Source: Agathobacter sp. | GTDB lineage: Bacteria; Bacillota; Clostridia; Lachnospirales; Lachnospiraceae | Assembly: GCA_022767075.1 (NCBI GenBank) | Contig: JALEPP010000029.1 | Span: 1-63,395 of the forward strand | Length of the DNA stretch: 63,395 nucleotides | Reading direction: 5' to 3' | Shown: positions 32,022 to 42,200 of the stretch, piece after piece | Layout of the letters: each line of letters opens with the position of its first letter | Position numbering within the stretch: the stretch's first letter is position 1 | Position numbers and translations under genes: made by a program | The notes under the pieces: model-generated | The model's input: only the letters and a program-made list of their open reading frames with translations | Told to the model about the DNA's origin: nothing | The model's database searches: none

Positions 32022-32735
32022 ATGGAAAAAGTATCATTAGCACAGGAATTAGCAAGCACCACCTATCCGGGGCGTGGAATTGTAATCGGCAAATCAAAAG
32101 ATGGAAAGAAAGCAGTTACTGCTTATTTCATCATGGGAAGAAGTGAGAACAGCCGTAACCGTGTATTTGTTGAAGATGGAGAGGGAATCCGCACTCAGGC
32201 ATTTGACCCTTCAAAGCTGGAGGATCCAAGTCTTATTATCTACGCTCCGGTCCGTGTACTTGGCAATAAGACCATCGTGACCAACGGAGACCAGACAGAT
32301 ACCATTTACGAGCTTATGGATAAACAGCAGACCTTTGAGCAGGCTCTTCGCACCAGAGAATTTGAGCCGGACGCTCCAAATTATACACCACGTATTTCAG
32401 GAATTATGCATATTGAGAACAACAGCTTCAACTATGCAATGTCGATCTTAAAGAGTAACAATGGCAATCCTGCAGCATGCAACCGTTATACCTTTGCATA
32501 TTCTGATCCGGTTGCAGGTGAGGGACATTTCATCCACACCTACATGGGAGATGGTAACCCACTTCCAAGCTTTGAGGGAGAACCTACCTGGGTAGATATC
32601 GATGGTGATATCGATACCTTTACCAATATGGTATGGGAGAACTTAAATGAAGAGAATAAGGTTTCTCTTTTTGTTCGTTTTATCAATATTGAGGATGGAA
32701 CCTACGAGACAAGAATCGTAAACAAAAACAAATAA
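32022..32735 (+). CDS. IMP cyclohydrolase (PurO-type)
   Basis: Closes FAICAR to IMP, the last step of de novo purine synthesis. The 237-residue protein is the stand-alone IMP cyclohydrolase family (STTYPGRGIVIGKSKDGKKAVTAYFIMGRSENSRNRVF, VLGNKTIVTNGDQTDTIYELM, and FVRFINIEDGTYETRIVNKN), unrelated to the N-terminal half of bifunctional PurH. AAAGGAG precedes ATG 32022; the upstream ATG (31986) lies just after the riboswitch terminator and lacks a site. It is first in the ZTP-controlled unit, followed by the AICAR transformylase 45 bases later, so together they replace bifunctional PurH. Confidence 0.9.
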   Translation: MEKVSLAQELASTTYPGRGIVIGKSKDGKKAVTAYFIMGRSENSRNRVFVEDGEGIRTQAFDPSKLEDPSLIIYAPVRVLGNKTIVTNGDQTDTIYELMDKQQTFEQALRTREFEPDAPNYTPRISGIMHIENNSFNYAMSILKSNNGNPAACNRYTFAYSDPVAGEGHFIHTYMGDGNPLPSFEGEPTWVDIDGDIDTFTNMVWENLNEENKVSLFVRFINIEDGTYETRIVNKNK

Positions 32736-32780
32736 TTTTGCCCACCGGCACAGAGCGTTTTTATCGAGAAAGGATTTATC

Positions 32781-33959
32781 ATGCAGGAATACGAATTAAA
32801 ATATGGATGTAACCCAAATCAGAAACCATCAAGAATCTATATGGAGAATGGTGACTTGCCTATCAAAGTGTTAAATGGTAGAGCAGGATACATCAACTTC
32901 CTGGACGCATTTAACGGATGGCAGTTAGTACGTGAGCTGAAAAAGGCAACCGGACTTCCGGCAGCTACTTCCTTCAAGCATGTATCTCCGGCAGGAGCTG
33001 CAGTAGGTCTTCCGCTTACGGATGTGGAAAAGAAGATTTACTGGGTAGATGATATGGATGTAGAGTTCACTCCACTTGCAAACGCATACATTCGTGCAAG
33101 AGGTGCAGACCGTATGTCATCTTTTGGTGACTTCATTTCTCTTTCCGACGTATGTGATAAGGAGACCGCTCTTGTAATTAAGAGAGAGGTTTCAGACGGA
33201 GTGATCGCTCCTGGATATACAGACGAGGCTCTTGAGATTTTGAAAGCAAAGAAAAAAGGAAACTACTGCGTGATCGAAATCAATCCGGACTATGAGCCTG
33301 CTCCAATCGAGACCAAGCAGGTATATGGAATCAGCTTTGAGCAGGGAAGAAATGAGCTGGTAATCGACGACCATTTCTTTGACAATATTGTGACTGACAA
33401 TAAAGAGCTTACCGATCAGGCTAAGATTGACCTTGCAATTGCAATGATTACATTAAAATATACTCAGTCAAACTCGGTATGCTACGTAAAGGGTGGCCAG
33501 GCAATCGGTATCGGTGCCGGACAGCAGTCTCGTATCCACTGCACACGCCTTGCAGGTTCAAAGGCTGATAACTGGTGGTTACGTCAATCTCCACAGGTTC
33601 TTGGCCTTCAGTTCGTAGACGGAATTGGTCGTGCAGACAGAGATAATGCCATTGATCTTTACATGGGTGAGGATTATATGGATGTACTTGCTGATGGCGC
33701 TTGGGAGAAAATCTTCAAGGTAAAACCTGAGGTATTTACCCAGGAGCAGAAGCGTGCATGGTTAGATCAGAACACAGATGTAGCACTTGGATCAGATGCA
33801 TTCTTCCCATTTGGAGACAATATTGAGCGCGCACACAAGAGCGGTGTGAAATACGTAGCACAGCCGGGGGGTTCTGTACGCGACGATCATGTCATCGCTA
33901 CTTGCAACAAGTATGACATGGTCATGAGCTTCACTGGCATCCGTTTGTTCCACCACTAA
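32781..33959 (+). CDS. AICAR transformylase (PurH C-terminal type, stand-alone)
   Basis: Transfers a formyl group from 10-formyl-tetrahydrofolate to AICAR. The 392 residues match only the transformylase half of PurH: ELKYGCNPNQKPSRIY (AICAR binding), SFKHVSPAGAAVG (the conserved KH pair for catalysis), YTQSNSVCYVKGGQAIGIGAGQQSRIHCTRLA, and the C-terminal VALGSDAFFPFGDNIERAHKSGVKYVAQPGGSVRDDHVIATCNKYDMVMSFTGIRLFHH. It is the second gene of the riboswitch-controlled unit. Its stop codon lies only a few bases from a REP-like repeat. Confidence 0.94.
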   Translation: MQEYELKYGCNPNQKPSRIYMENGDLPIKVLNGRAGYINFLDAFNGWQLVRELKKATGLPAATSFKHVSPAGAAVGLPLTDVEKKIYWVDDMDVEFTPLANAYIRARGADRMSSFGDFISLSDVCDKETALVIKREVSDGVIAPGYTDEALEILKAKKKGNYCVIEINPDYEPAPIETKQVYGISFEQGRNELVIDDHFFDNIVTDNKELTDQAKIDLAIAMITLKYTQSNSVCYVKGGQAIGIGAGQQSRIHCTRLAGSKADNWWLRQSPQVLGLQFVDGIGRADRDNAIDLYMGEDYMDVLADGAWEKIFKVKPEVFTQEQKRAWLDQNTDVALGSDAFFPFGDNIERAHKSGVKYVAQPGGSVRDDHVIATCNKYDMVMSFTGIRLFHH

Positions 33960-33960
33960 T

Positions 33961-34040
33961 TGGGGGCGTTCCTTTTTCCACGCACATCGCCCATTGGCCG
34001 ATAGAGCGCCCAATGGCCGAACCAACGATTTGGGGCCGCG
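33961..34040. repeat. Left REP-like inverted repeat flanking the RAYT gene
   Basis: GGGGGCGTTCCTTTTTCCACGC followed by ACATCGCCCATTGGCCGA and a second GCGCCCAATGGCCGA unit. The reverse complement of 33961-34001 matches 35210-35249 at about 36 of 40 bases (CGTGGAAAAA core). This gives inverted copies on both sides of the transposase. Confidence 0.87.
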
Positions 34041-34084
34041 CGGGTGCCTTCTGGATAATATTATAATATATGAGTGGAATAGAA

Positions 34085-34879
34085 TCAGGGAGTAGAGTTA
34101 TTTTGGGGTTGTTCTGAGCTTGAGATGACACGCTCAATTACACCCCGGGGAGTCCCGGTAAGACGGTTTATCTGTCTTGCTGAGGCTCCCTTTTTATGTA
34201 GCAAAACAATGCTTTTATCACGCTCCATGAGGTTTAGGTTTTGGAAATCAACTGATGTTTTACAATTGCAGTATTCCAAAAGAAGATCTTTCACTATATC
34301 GTCAGTAATTCGAATGCGAATCTTGTGAATGTCGAAGCATTCGTCTTCAACAGGAATCTTGTGCAAATCTAAGAAATGTTGTTTAGAACCAAGAAGAGAA
34401 AAAATGAAATCAATGTCGACCAAACCAGGTGTTTCGTTTTCGTAATCATAAAAACTCGTCCAATGGTATTTCATTCCAGGGTAGGCTTCTAAATTCGCTT
34501 TGGTGGGATTGTAATGAATGTAACGAAGTACAGTTAACAAATATTGTTCTGAGTCAACTGGTTCACTGAAGTATCTTCCGTCCTGTAGAAAGCCGGTACG
34601 CTGGTATTTCATATTGAACCAAGAGGCATAGGCGGTATTCAGATGTCGAAAAATATTTTCTAATGATGTATTTGCTGGATGTCGAAGGAGCAAATGAACG
34701 TGGTTAGACAGGAGACAATAAGCATATAGCTCAAATCCAAATTCTTCTTTGTAGTATTGCAAAAAATCTAGGTATTTTTTGTAGTCCTTCGGTTCTTTAA
34801 AAATGATTTGTCTGTCAGCTCCCTTAATGACAATATGATACGTCATGCTGGAAGCCAGTTTTCTTGCGTGTCTTGACAT
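34085..34879 (-). mobile_element. RAYT (REP-associated tyrosine transposase) gene
   Basis: A 264-residue single-domain Y1-type transposase related to IS200/IS605 TnpA. Seen: MTYHIVIKGADRQIIF, the HUH metal motif in LLSNHVHLLLRHP, and the nucleophile Tyr region in LRYIHYNPTKANL. C-terminal DNA-binding HTH-like tail QINRLTGTPRGVIERV. The gene is intact, with GGAGG before the ATG. It is flanked by inverted REP-like repeats and tandem repeats, and a further copy of the core lies at 49.5 kb. RAYTs are thought to mobilise REP sequences rather than themselves; activity here is unknown. Confidence 0.9.
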
Positions 34880-35084
34880 AAAAATCCTCCGTTATGAAAT
34901 TGAAATAGTTGGTGAAAATCGGTGATACACCGGATTTCATGTGTGTTACTGCTACATGAAAAAGATACAACTGAAAAACCAGAGCATATCTCTTGAGGAT
35001 ATGTGATTCACTTGTTGTAAAAGATATTATATAATAGTTTCATAAAATTTAAAATGTTTTTTTATTTTTTGAATAATATAAAGG

Positions 35085-35250
35085 GACTGTAATTACCAAA
35101 AGGGCGCTGGCTCGGTCAAAAGGGCGCTGGCTCGGTCAAAAGGGCGATGGCTCGGCCAAAAGGGCGATGGCTCGGCCAAAGGGCGCTGGCTCGGCCAAAG
35201 GGCGCTGGTTCGGCCAAAGGGCGATGTGCGTGGAAAAAGAAACGTCCCTA
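35085..35250. repeat. REP-like tandem array upstream of nth
   Basis: About six tandem units of 19-20 bases, GGGCG[C/A]TGG-CTCGG-[T/C]CAAAA, run from 35102 to about 35219. They end in the REP core GATGTGCGTGGAAAAAGAAACGTCCCT. Outer bases AGGGACTG at about 35082 could pair with the terminal GTCCCT, so the whole array may fold as one unit. The array ends 8-10 bases before the nth ribosome binding site. The rest of the 34880-35084 gap is AT-rich and holds only a possible minus-strand RAYT promoter (TATATAATAG near 35030). Confidence 0.88.
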
Positions 35251-35260
35251 AGGAGGGTAT

Positions 35261-35905
35261 ATGAAAAAGAAAGATATCGCTGAACTGATAGAAAGATTAA
35301 AGAAGGAGTACCCGGATTCGGGGTGTAGTCTAGTGTATGAGGAACCATGGAAGCTATTGGTTTCGGTTAGACTGGCGGCGCAGTGCACCGATGCCAGGGT
35401 CAATGAGATTGTTCCAAAGCTGTATGAGAAGTTCCCGACCATGGAAGCAATTGCAACGGCGGATGTGGAGGAAATAGAACAGATTGTGAGACCTTGTGGA
35501 CTTGGCAGGTCCAAGGCCAAGGATATCAAGTATTGTATGGACATGCTTATAAAGGAATATGGCGGTGTGGTTCCGGATAATATGGAGGATTTGCTGAAGC
35601 TCCCTGGTGTTGGAAGAAAGAGTGCCAATCTGATAGTGGGGGATGTGTATCATAAGCCGGCCATTGTGACGGATACCCATTGTATTCGGTTGAGTAACAG
35701 GCTGGGACTTGTGAAAAATGAGAAGGATCCCAAGAAGGTGGAGGATGCCTTATGGAAGCTGATTCCTCCGGAGGAAGGCAATGGGTTATGTCACCGATTT
35801 GTGGATCATGGAAGAGAAGTGTGTACTGCCAGAACCGCTCCGTATTGTGAGAGGTGCTGCCTTAGTGATTTGTGTGATTATTATAAAAGGGAAATGAGGA
35901 ACTAA
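35261..35905 (+). CDS. nth: Endonuclease III
   Basis: DNA glycosylase/AP lyase that removes oxidised pyrimidines. Helix-hairpin-helix LLKLPGVGRKSANLIVG with the catalytic Lys in GRKSAN, catalytic Asp in VTDTHCIRLSNRLG, and the C-terminal iron-sulfur site C-x7-C-x2-C-x5-C (CTARTAPYCERCCLSDLC), one residue longer in the first spacing than the usual x6. 214 residues. AGGAGG just after the REP array is its ribosome binding site, and its stop abuts the addB start, so a repair operon nth-addB-addA is likely. Confidence 0.95.
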   Translation: MKKKDIAELIERLKKEYPDSGCSLVYEEPWKLLVSVRLAAQCTDARVNEIVPKLYEKFPTMEAIATADVEEIEQIVRPCGLGRSKAKDIKYCMDMLIKEYGGVVPDNMEDLLKLPGVGRKSANLIVGDVYHKPAIVTDTHCIRLSNRLGLVKNEKDPKKVEDALWKLIPPEEGNGLCHRFVDHGREVCTARTAPYCERCCLSDLCDYYKREMRN

Positions 35906-38900
35906 ATGTCATTACAATTTGTTTTAGGAAATTCTGGAAGCGGCAAGACAGATACCATCTTTCGGAAAATTCTTACGGAAGCAAAAGAAAATCCGAACAA
36001 AAACTATCTGATTATGGCGCCGGAACAAAGTACCATGGTATTGCAGCGCAAACTGGTGGACCTGTCGGAAAGCCATGTCATCATGAATGTTGATGTGCTG
36101 GGATTTACGAGATTAGCCTATCGTATCTTTGATGAGCTTGGAATGACGAACCTAACTGTATTGGAAGAGACCGGAAAGAACCTTGTGCTTAGAAAAGTTG
36201 CACAGGAAAAGGAGGAAGAGCTTACCGTCCTAAGACCAAATCTGAGCCGTATGGGGTATATCGGTGAGGTAAAATCAGTTCTCTCAGAGTTTGCCCAGTA
36301 TCACGTCACTGCCCAGGTGCTGGAGGAGTTTATAGGTCAGGGCAGGTCCGGTCAGGTATTGTCTGCCAAGCTTAAGGATATCCTTGTGATGCAAAAGGGA
36401 TTCGAAGCTTTCCTGGAGGAAAAATACATTACACAGGAGGAACTCCTTACGGTGTTTTGCAAGGTGGCATCTAAGTCTGAGATACTGAAGAATTCGGTAA
36501 TTGTGTTTGATGACTATACAGGCTTTACCCCGGTGCAAAAGGATGTTCTTCGGGTCCTCCTTCCACTTGTTGAGAAAATATATGTCATAATGACCATGGA
36601 TGAAAGAGAGGTCTATGTGAAATCCCGGGGAATCCAGGATTTGTTTGACATGCCAAAAAAGGCGATGGATAGTCTCTATGAGATGTGTCAGAACCTGGAT
36701 GTGGATATCGAAAAACCATTGGTGTTATCCGGTGGTGATGAGAAACGGTTTCAGGAGGCAAAAGACCTTTATTTCTTAGAGCAGAATCTGTTTCGCAACA
36801 CCTATAGAGTTTCAAAGGAAAAGCCGAAGCATATTCATCTGACCTGTGGGAAAAATCCAAGGGAAGAGTTGATTCTTTGTGCCAGAGAGATCCATCGACT
36901 GGTAAAAGAGGAGGGCTACCACTATGGTGATATGGCGGTGGTATCGGGAAATCCTGAAGTCTATTGTCATTATGCAGAAGAAGTGTTTGAGAAATACAGG
37001 ATTCCTTTTTTCCTGGATCAGACCACAGAAATCGTATTCCATCCGTTTGTAGAGTTCCTTCGGGCAGTACTTGAGGTGCTTTGGAAAAACTTTACCTATC
37101 AATCCATGCTTAGACTTCTTCGGACAGGGTTTATTGATCTTAAGACAGATGAAATCGATATACTAGAAAATTATGTTTTGGCTTTGGGAATAAAGGGGTA
37201 TCAACAGTGGAACAAGGAGTTTTATCGGCTTCCAAGACAGAATAAGAATCTGGACCTGGAAAAAGTGAACGAAATCAGAAGTAAAATCATGAGTCTTCTT
37301 GTTCCATTGAAGGAGGCATTTGACGGTAGCAAGCATACATTAAGGCAACAGGTAACTGCTCTCTATGAATTTGTGGTGGCATGTAATTGTCAGCAGAAAT
37401 TGTGGCAAAAGCAAAGAGAACTTGAGGAGAAGAATGACCTTGCCAAGGCAAAAGAATATCAGCAGATTTATGGCATTGTGATGGGACTTTTTGACAAGAT
37501 GGTAGGAGTCCTTGGGGAGGAGGTTCTTCCTTTGGAGGAATTTATCGAAATTCTGGAGGCGGGTCTTTCAGAAGCCAAGGTGTCCTCCCTTCCTCCTTCT
37601 CGGGATACCATTACCATGGGAGATATTGAGCGAACCAGATTAAATGCAGTAAAGATTTTGTTTTTCCTGGGAGTGAATGATGGCATTATTCCGGGAAGTC
37701 AGAACAGGGGAGGAATTCTATCGGAATATGAGAGAAGCATTTTGGCTGATGCACGGATTGAGCTTGCCAATAATGCCAGAGAACAGGTCTTTATCCAGAA
37801 ATATTATCTCTATTTGAATTTGACTAAGCCGTCCAGACACCTGTACTTGTCCTATAGCATGTTAGACACGGAGGGAAAAGCACAGTCCCCTTCTTATCTG
37901 GTGGGAACCATTGGAAAAATGTTTCCAGCTTTGGAAACAGAGGTCCATTCAGACGCAGAGAAGGAATGGAACCTTGCAACCAAGGAAGGGGCGTTTGATT
38001 ATTTCGTTCATGGGGAAAAAAATGAGAATTGGTACGTTCTTGCGAATGTGTTGCTTCAGGATGACCTCTACAAAGAGAGAGTACAGGAATTGATACAGGC
38101 AGGGTATGTATCCTACGAGCACGAGCCAATCAGCAAGGTGGTGTCGGAAGCTTTGTATGGAAGAAAAATCCAAGGCTCTGTCACCAGATTGGAGCAATAC
38201 GCAAGATGTGCCTATAGCCAATTTCTAACCTATGGGCTGGGATTACAGCAGAGAGAAGAGAGTGGTTTTGCGCCTGTGGATGTGGGAAATCTCTACCATA
38301 ATGCCCTTCTTCTCTATAGCGAACGACTGGAAGCATCTGAGTATGACTGGCATCATGTACCGGATTCTGTGAGGGATGAGATGGCCGAGCAGGCTATAGA
38401 GGATGCCGCCATGAGTCATCCTTTATTTGGAGAGGAAGCCACCGCAGAAATGCATCACACCATTGATCAGATGAAGCGTGTGATGAAACAGACGGTCTGG
38501 GCCTTGACGGAACAGGTGAAAAAGGGCGAGTACGTACCACAGAAATTCGAAGTGAGATTTACCAGTGAAATGGCACCGAATCTGATCTTAAACGGACGCA
38601 TCGACCGATTAGATTTGTGTGAAAATCCGGAAGAGGTAAGCCTGAAGGTAATTGATTACAAGTCGGGCAATACCACGTATGATATTGTCAAAATATATGA
38701 AGGACTTCAGCTCCAGCTGGTTCTCTATTTTAATGCTGCAAAGGAGCTGGTGGCAAAAGAAATAGGCAAAAAGGAATTGATTCCGGGAGGGCTATTTTAC
38801 TATCGAATAGCAGATCCTCTCTTAGATGCAGACACCGCAGAAAGCAAAGAAGCGTATGAGAAAGCTCTTTTAAGAGCCTTAAAGCCGGACGGTGTGGTAA

Positions 38901-39274
38901 ATCAGGAGGAGAACGAGTCCTTAAAAATGGACACAAATCTGGAAGATGATTCCGATGTGATTCCTATTGCAATTAAAAAGGACAAGACGCTAGCGGCAAA
39001 AAGCAGCTGCCTGACCACCGAACAGTTTGAGCTTTTAGGCGATTATGTGACCAATCTGGTAAAGAAACAGACGGAAGAAATCTACGAGGGAAATATTCGG
39101 GTAAACCCATATCAGGACGGACAAAGAGCCAGCTGTGATTACTGCGATTTCAAAAGCGTCTGCGGATTTGACGCAAGAATCCCGGGATTTGAAAAACGCA
39201 CCTTGAAAAAACGTAGCAAGGAAGAGGTGCTAGAATTAATGGAAACAGAGCTTGCGAAAAGGGGAACAAGTTAA
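35906..39274 (+). CDS. addB: ATP-dependent helicase/nuclease subunit B (AddB)
   Basis: Partner of AddA in double-strand break end resection. Walker A at the start (LGNSGSGKTDTIF, residues 7-19), a helicase-like body without a full motif set, and a C-terminal RecB-like nuclease with VIDYKSGN. An iron-sulfur cluster is supplied by the early Cys of YARCAYSQF and the last ASCDYCDFKSVCGFD. 1122 residues is normal. Stop codon of nth is directly adjacent (TAAATG), and addA starts 4 bases after the stop. Confidence 0.95.
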   Translation: MSLQFVLGNSGSGKTDTIFRKILTEAKENPNKNYLIMAPEQSTMVLQRKLVDLSESHVIMNVDVLGFTRLAYRIFDELGMTNLTVLEETGKNLVLRKVAQEKEEELTVLRPNLSRMGYIGEVKSVLSEFAQYHVTAQVLEEFIGQGRSGQVLSAKLKDILVMQKGFEAFLEEKYITQEELLTVFCKVASKSEILKNSVIVFDDYTGFTPVQKDVLRVLLPLVEKIYVIMTMDEREVYVKSRGIQDLFDMPKKAMDSLYEMCQNLDVDIEKPLVLSGGDEKRFQEAKDLYFLEQNLFRNTYRVSKEKPKHIHLTCGKNPREELILCAREIHRLVKEEGYHYGDMAVVSGNPEVYCHYAEEVFEKYRIPFFLDQTTEIVFHPFVEFLRAVLEVLWKNFTYQSMLRLLRTGFIDLKTDEIDILENYVLALGIKGYQQWNKEFYRLPRQNKNLDLEKVNEIRSKIMSLLVPLKEAFDGSKHTLRQQVTALYEFVVACNCQQKLWQKQRELEEKNDLAKAKEYQQIYGIVMGLFDKMVGVLGEEVLPLEEFIEILEAGLSEAKVSSLPPSRDTITMGDIERTRLNAVKILFFLGVNDGIIPGSQNRGGILSEYERSILADARIELANNAREQVFIQKYYLYLNLTKPSRHLYLSYSMLDTEGKAQSPSYLVGTIGKMFPALETEVHSDAEKEWNLATKEGAFDYFVHGEKNENWYVLANVLLQDDLYKERVQELIQAGYVSYEHEPISKVVSEALYGRKIQGSVTRLEQYARCAYSQFLTYGLGLQQREESGFAPVDVGNLYHNALLLYSERLEASEYDWHHVPDSVRDEMAEQAIEDAAMSHPLFGEEATAEMHHTIDQMKRVMKQTVWALTEQVKKGEYVPQKFEVRFTSEMAPNLILNGRIDRLDLCENPEEVSLKVIDYKSGNTTYDIVKIYEGLQLQLVLYFNAAKELVAKEIGKKELIPGGLFYYRIADPLLDADTAESKEAYEKALLRALKPDGVVNQEENESLKMDTNLEDDSDVIPIAIKKDKTLAAKSSCLTTEQFELLGDYVTNLVKKQTEEIYEGNIRVNPYQDGQRASCDYCDFKSVCGFDARIPGFEKRTLKKRSKEEVLELMETELAKRGTS

Positions 39275-39277
39275 GAA

Positions 39278-42200
39278 ATGAAATGGACCAAAGAACAAGA
39301 ACAGGTAATTAATCTGGGAAATCGAAATATACTGGTGGCAGCAGGGGCCGGATCCGGTAAAACTGCAGTGCTGGTACAGCGAATTATTCGGATGATTACC
39401 GATGAAGATAAGCCGGTGGATATCGATCATTTATTGATTGTTACCTTTACAAAGGCAGCGGCTTCTGAGATGCGTGAACGAATTGGAGCGGCCATAGAAG
39501 AGAGGCTGTTGGAACATCCGGAGGATGAGAATCTGCAAAGACAGCTCACCCTGCTTCATCATGCCCAGATTACTACCATTGACAGCTTTTGTCTCTATGT
39601 GGTGCGCAATCATTTTGAGGAGATTTCTCTGGACCCTAATTTTCGGATTGCAGATACCGGAGAGATTACGCTTCTGGAGATGGAGACCATGGATGAGCTC
39701 ATGGAAGAAAACTATGAGGCTCCAACGGACGCCTTCCTTCATTTGGTAGATTGCTACGGCAGTAGCACGTCCAATGAAAAAGTAAAGGATATGATTACAA
39801 AAATATATAGTGTCAGCAAGAGCGCACCATGGCCTGTAAAATGGGTCAAAGGACTTGGCAGCTTGTATCAGGCTACCGACGAAACGTCCTGGGAGGAGTC
39901 CGCAATTTTGCGTACTTGTGCGGCCTATGCCAAGACCTTACTTATGGAAAGTGCAGATGATATGGAAAAAGCCGCAGCTCTTGCAAGGTCGGAGGACGGA
40001 CCGGTCCAATATCTGGAGACATTGGAAAAAGAGCAGAAAATGCTGGAAGCAGTTAAGGAGCTTGCTACCTATGAAGAGCTTTCAGAGTTTATCGCGAAGC
40101 TGACATTTGGAAGACTTCCCAGTATTCGTAATTACTCAGGAGATGAAGCCAAAAAGACCAGAGCTGTAGCGTTAAGAAATGAAGTTAAGGCAACGGTGGG
40201 GGAGATTCAGAAAAAATACTTTGCAGATTCTATTGCAGATATCTGCAGTCAGATGAACAGAATGTCCCCGGATATTATGGAGCTGATTCGACTCACCATA
40301 CGTTATATGGAGCGAATGGATAAAAAAAAGAGGGAAAGTCGTATCGCGGATTTTAGTGATATTGAGCATTTCGCACTTCAGATATTAGTAAATCCGGATT
40401 CCGGGACGATTACTGAAACAGCAAGGGAATTTCAGAATACCTTTGAGGAAATTCTCATTGATGAGTACCAGGACAGCAATCAGGTACAGGAGGAAATCCT
40501 TTGTGCTATTTCACGCATGATTCAGGGACAAAATAACATGTTTATGGTAGGAGACGTGAAGCAGAGCATCTACCGTTTCCGACAGGCAAAGCCTGAGCTG
40601 TTTATGGAGAAATATAAAACCTATAACCAGGAGGAAAGCACAACTCAGCGTATTGATTTGCATCAGAACTTCCGCAGCCGCATGGAGGTAATCGATTATG
40701 TCAATGACATTTTCTATAAGATTATGGGAGAGGATTTAGGTGGTGTTGCATATGACAAGAAGGCTTCTCTAAAGTTCGGAGCCCAGTACTTTCCGGATAA
40801 TACCGGAATGGAGCCGGAGCTTCTTTTGATTAATCAAAAGGATGAGCTTTTGGAAGGTACAGAGCTTGGGAAAAAAGAACTGGAAGCGGTTGTGATTGCT
40901 GATCGGATTGAACAGATTTTAAGGGACACTTTTGTGACGGATAAAAAGACCGGTGAGCTTAGGCGGGCAACCTGTGGCGATATCGTAATTCTTCTTCGCA
41001 GTCTAAAGGGATTTGGTCAGGATTTTGCCGAGGTGCTTTCCGAGAGGGGAATACCGGCTTATGTAGAAAGCAGTACGGGGTATTTCTCTGCTATCGAGGT
41101 TCAGACCACTTTAGCAATGTTAAAAATTCTGGATAATCCCTATCAGGATATCCCAATGGCTGCGGTCTTGAAATCTCCTATGGTTGGGTTGAGTGAGGAG
41201 GAATTGGCAGAGATTCGAGTCCTTGACAAGGACAAGAGCTTTGCAGAAAATGCCTTAGCGTATTGCAAGGAAGAAACAGAAAAGACAAAGGGCTTTTATC
41301 AGTGCTATGAGAACTTAAGAGCGCAGGTTCCGGATACTCCAATCCATACCTTGATTGCGCATATTTTGAAAGATACGGGGTATTTGGATTACGTGGCATC
41401 AATGCCGGCAGGAGAGAGACGATACGGCAATCTGCGTATGCTTATGGAAAAGGCTATTGCATATCAACAGACAAGCTATAAAGGCCTGTTTCATTTTGTG
41501 CGCTATATTGAATCACTTCAGAAGTATGATGTGGATTTTGGAGAGGCAGACACCACAGGGGAAAGCGCAGATGTGGTACGAATTATGTCCATTCATAAGT
41601 CAAAGGGCTTGGAGTTTCCTATTGTATTTGTGGCAGGACTTGGCAAAAAGTTCAATACGATGGATACCAGGCAGCCTATGGTAATTCATCCGGAGCTTGG
41701 AATCGGTCTCACGGAGCAGACTCTTTTTCCAAGAACCAAAAGGAATACGATGGCAAAAGAGCAGATTTCCAATCTGTTAAAACTGGAGAATCTTGGAGAG
41801 GAGCTTCGAATCCTCTATGTAGCACTTACCAGAGCAAAGGAGAAGCTGATTCTCACCGGTGTGATATCCGATTATCAAAAAGCAATGGAAGGTTATACAG
41901 GAGAAATTCGGTTGGGACATCTCATTTCTTACCAGCAGAGAGAGGGGGCAACCACCTATTTGGATTGGATTGTTCCTGCAATGATGTCCTATCCAAATCG
42001 TTACCAGATTAAGCCGGTGGACTTTGGAGAAGTGGTGGTGACCGCTGTGAAAAAGCAGATAGAACATCAGAAAAGTGTGGAGGAAGTGAATCGTAGAATT
42101 CGTCAGGTCACTGAGGACGAAAGACAGAAACTGGAGGAGGCTTTTCTTTTCCAATATGAGACAATCGGGAAGCCGGGACAAAAGCTGAAGTACTCCGTAT

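Noticed and set aside
35085-35250. CRISPR array
   Set aside because: The repeats are directly adjacent without unique spacers of 30-40 bases, and no cas genes are present.
33961-35250. Complete IS200/IS605 insertion sequence with TnpB
   Set aside because: There is no TnpB, the protein is of the RAYT type, and the ends are REP-like and inverted.
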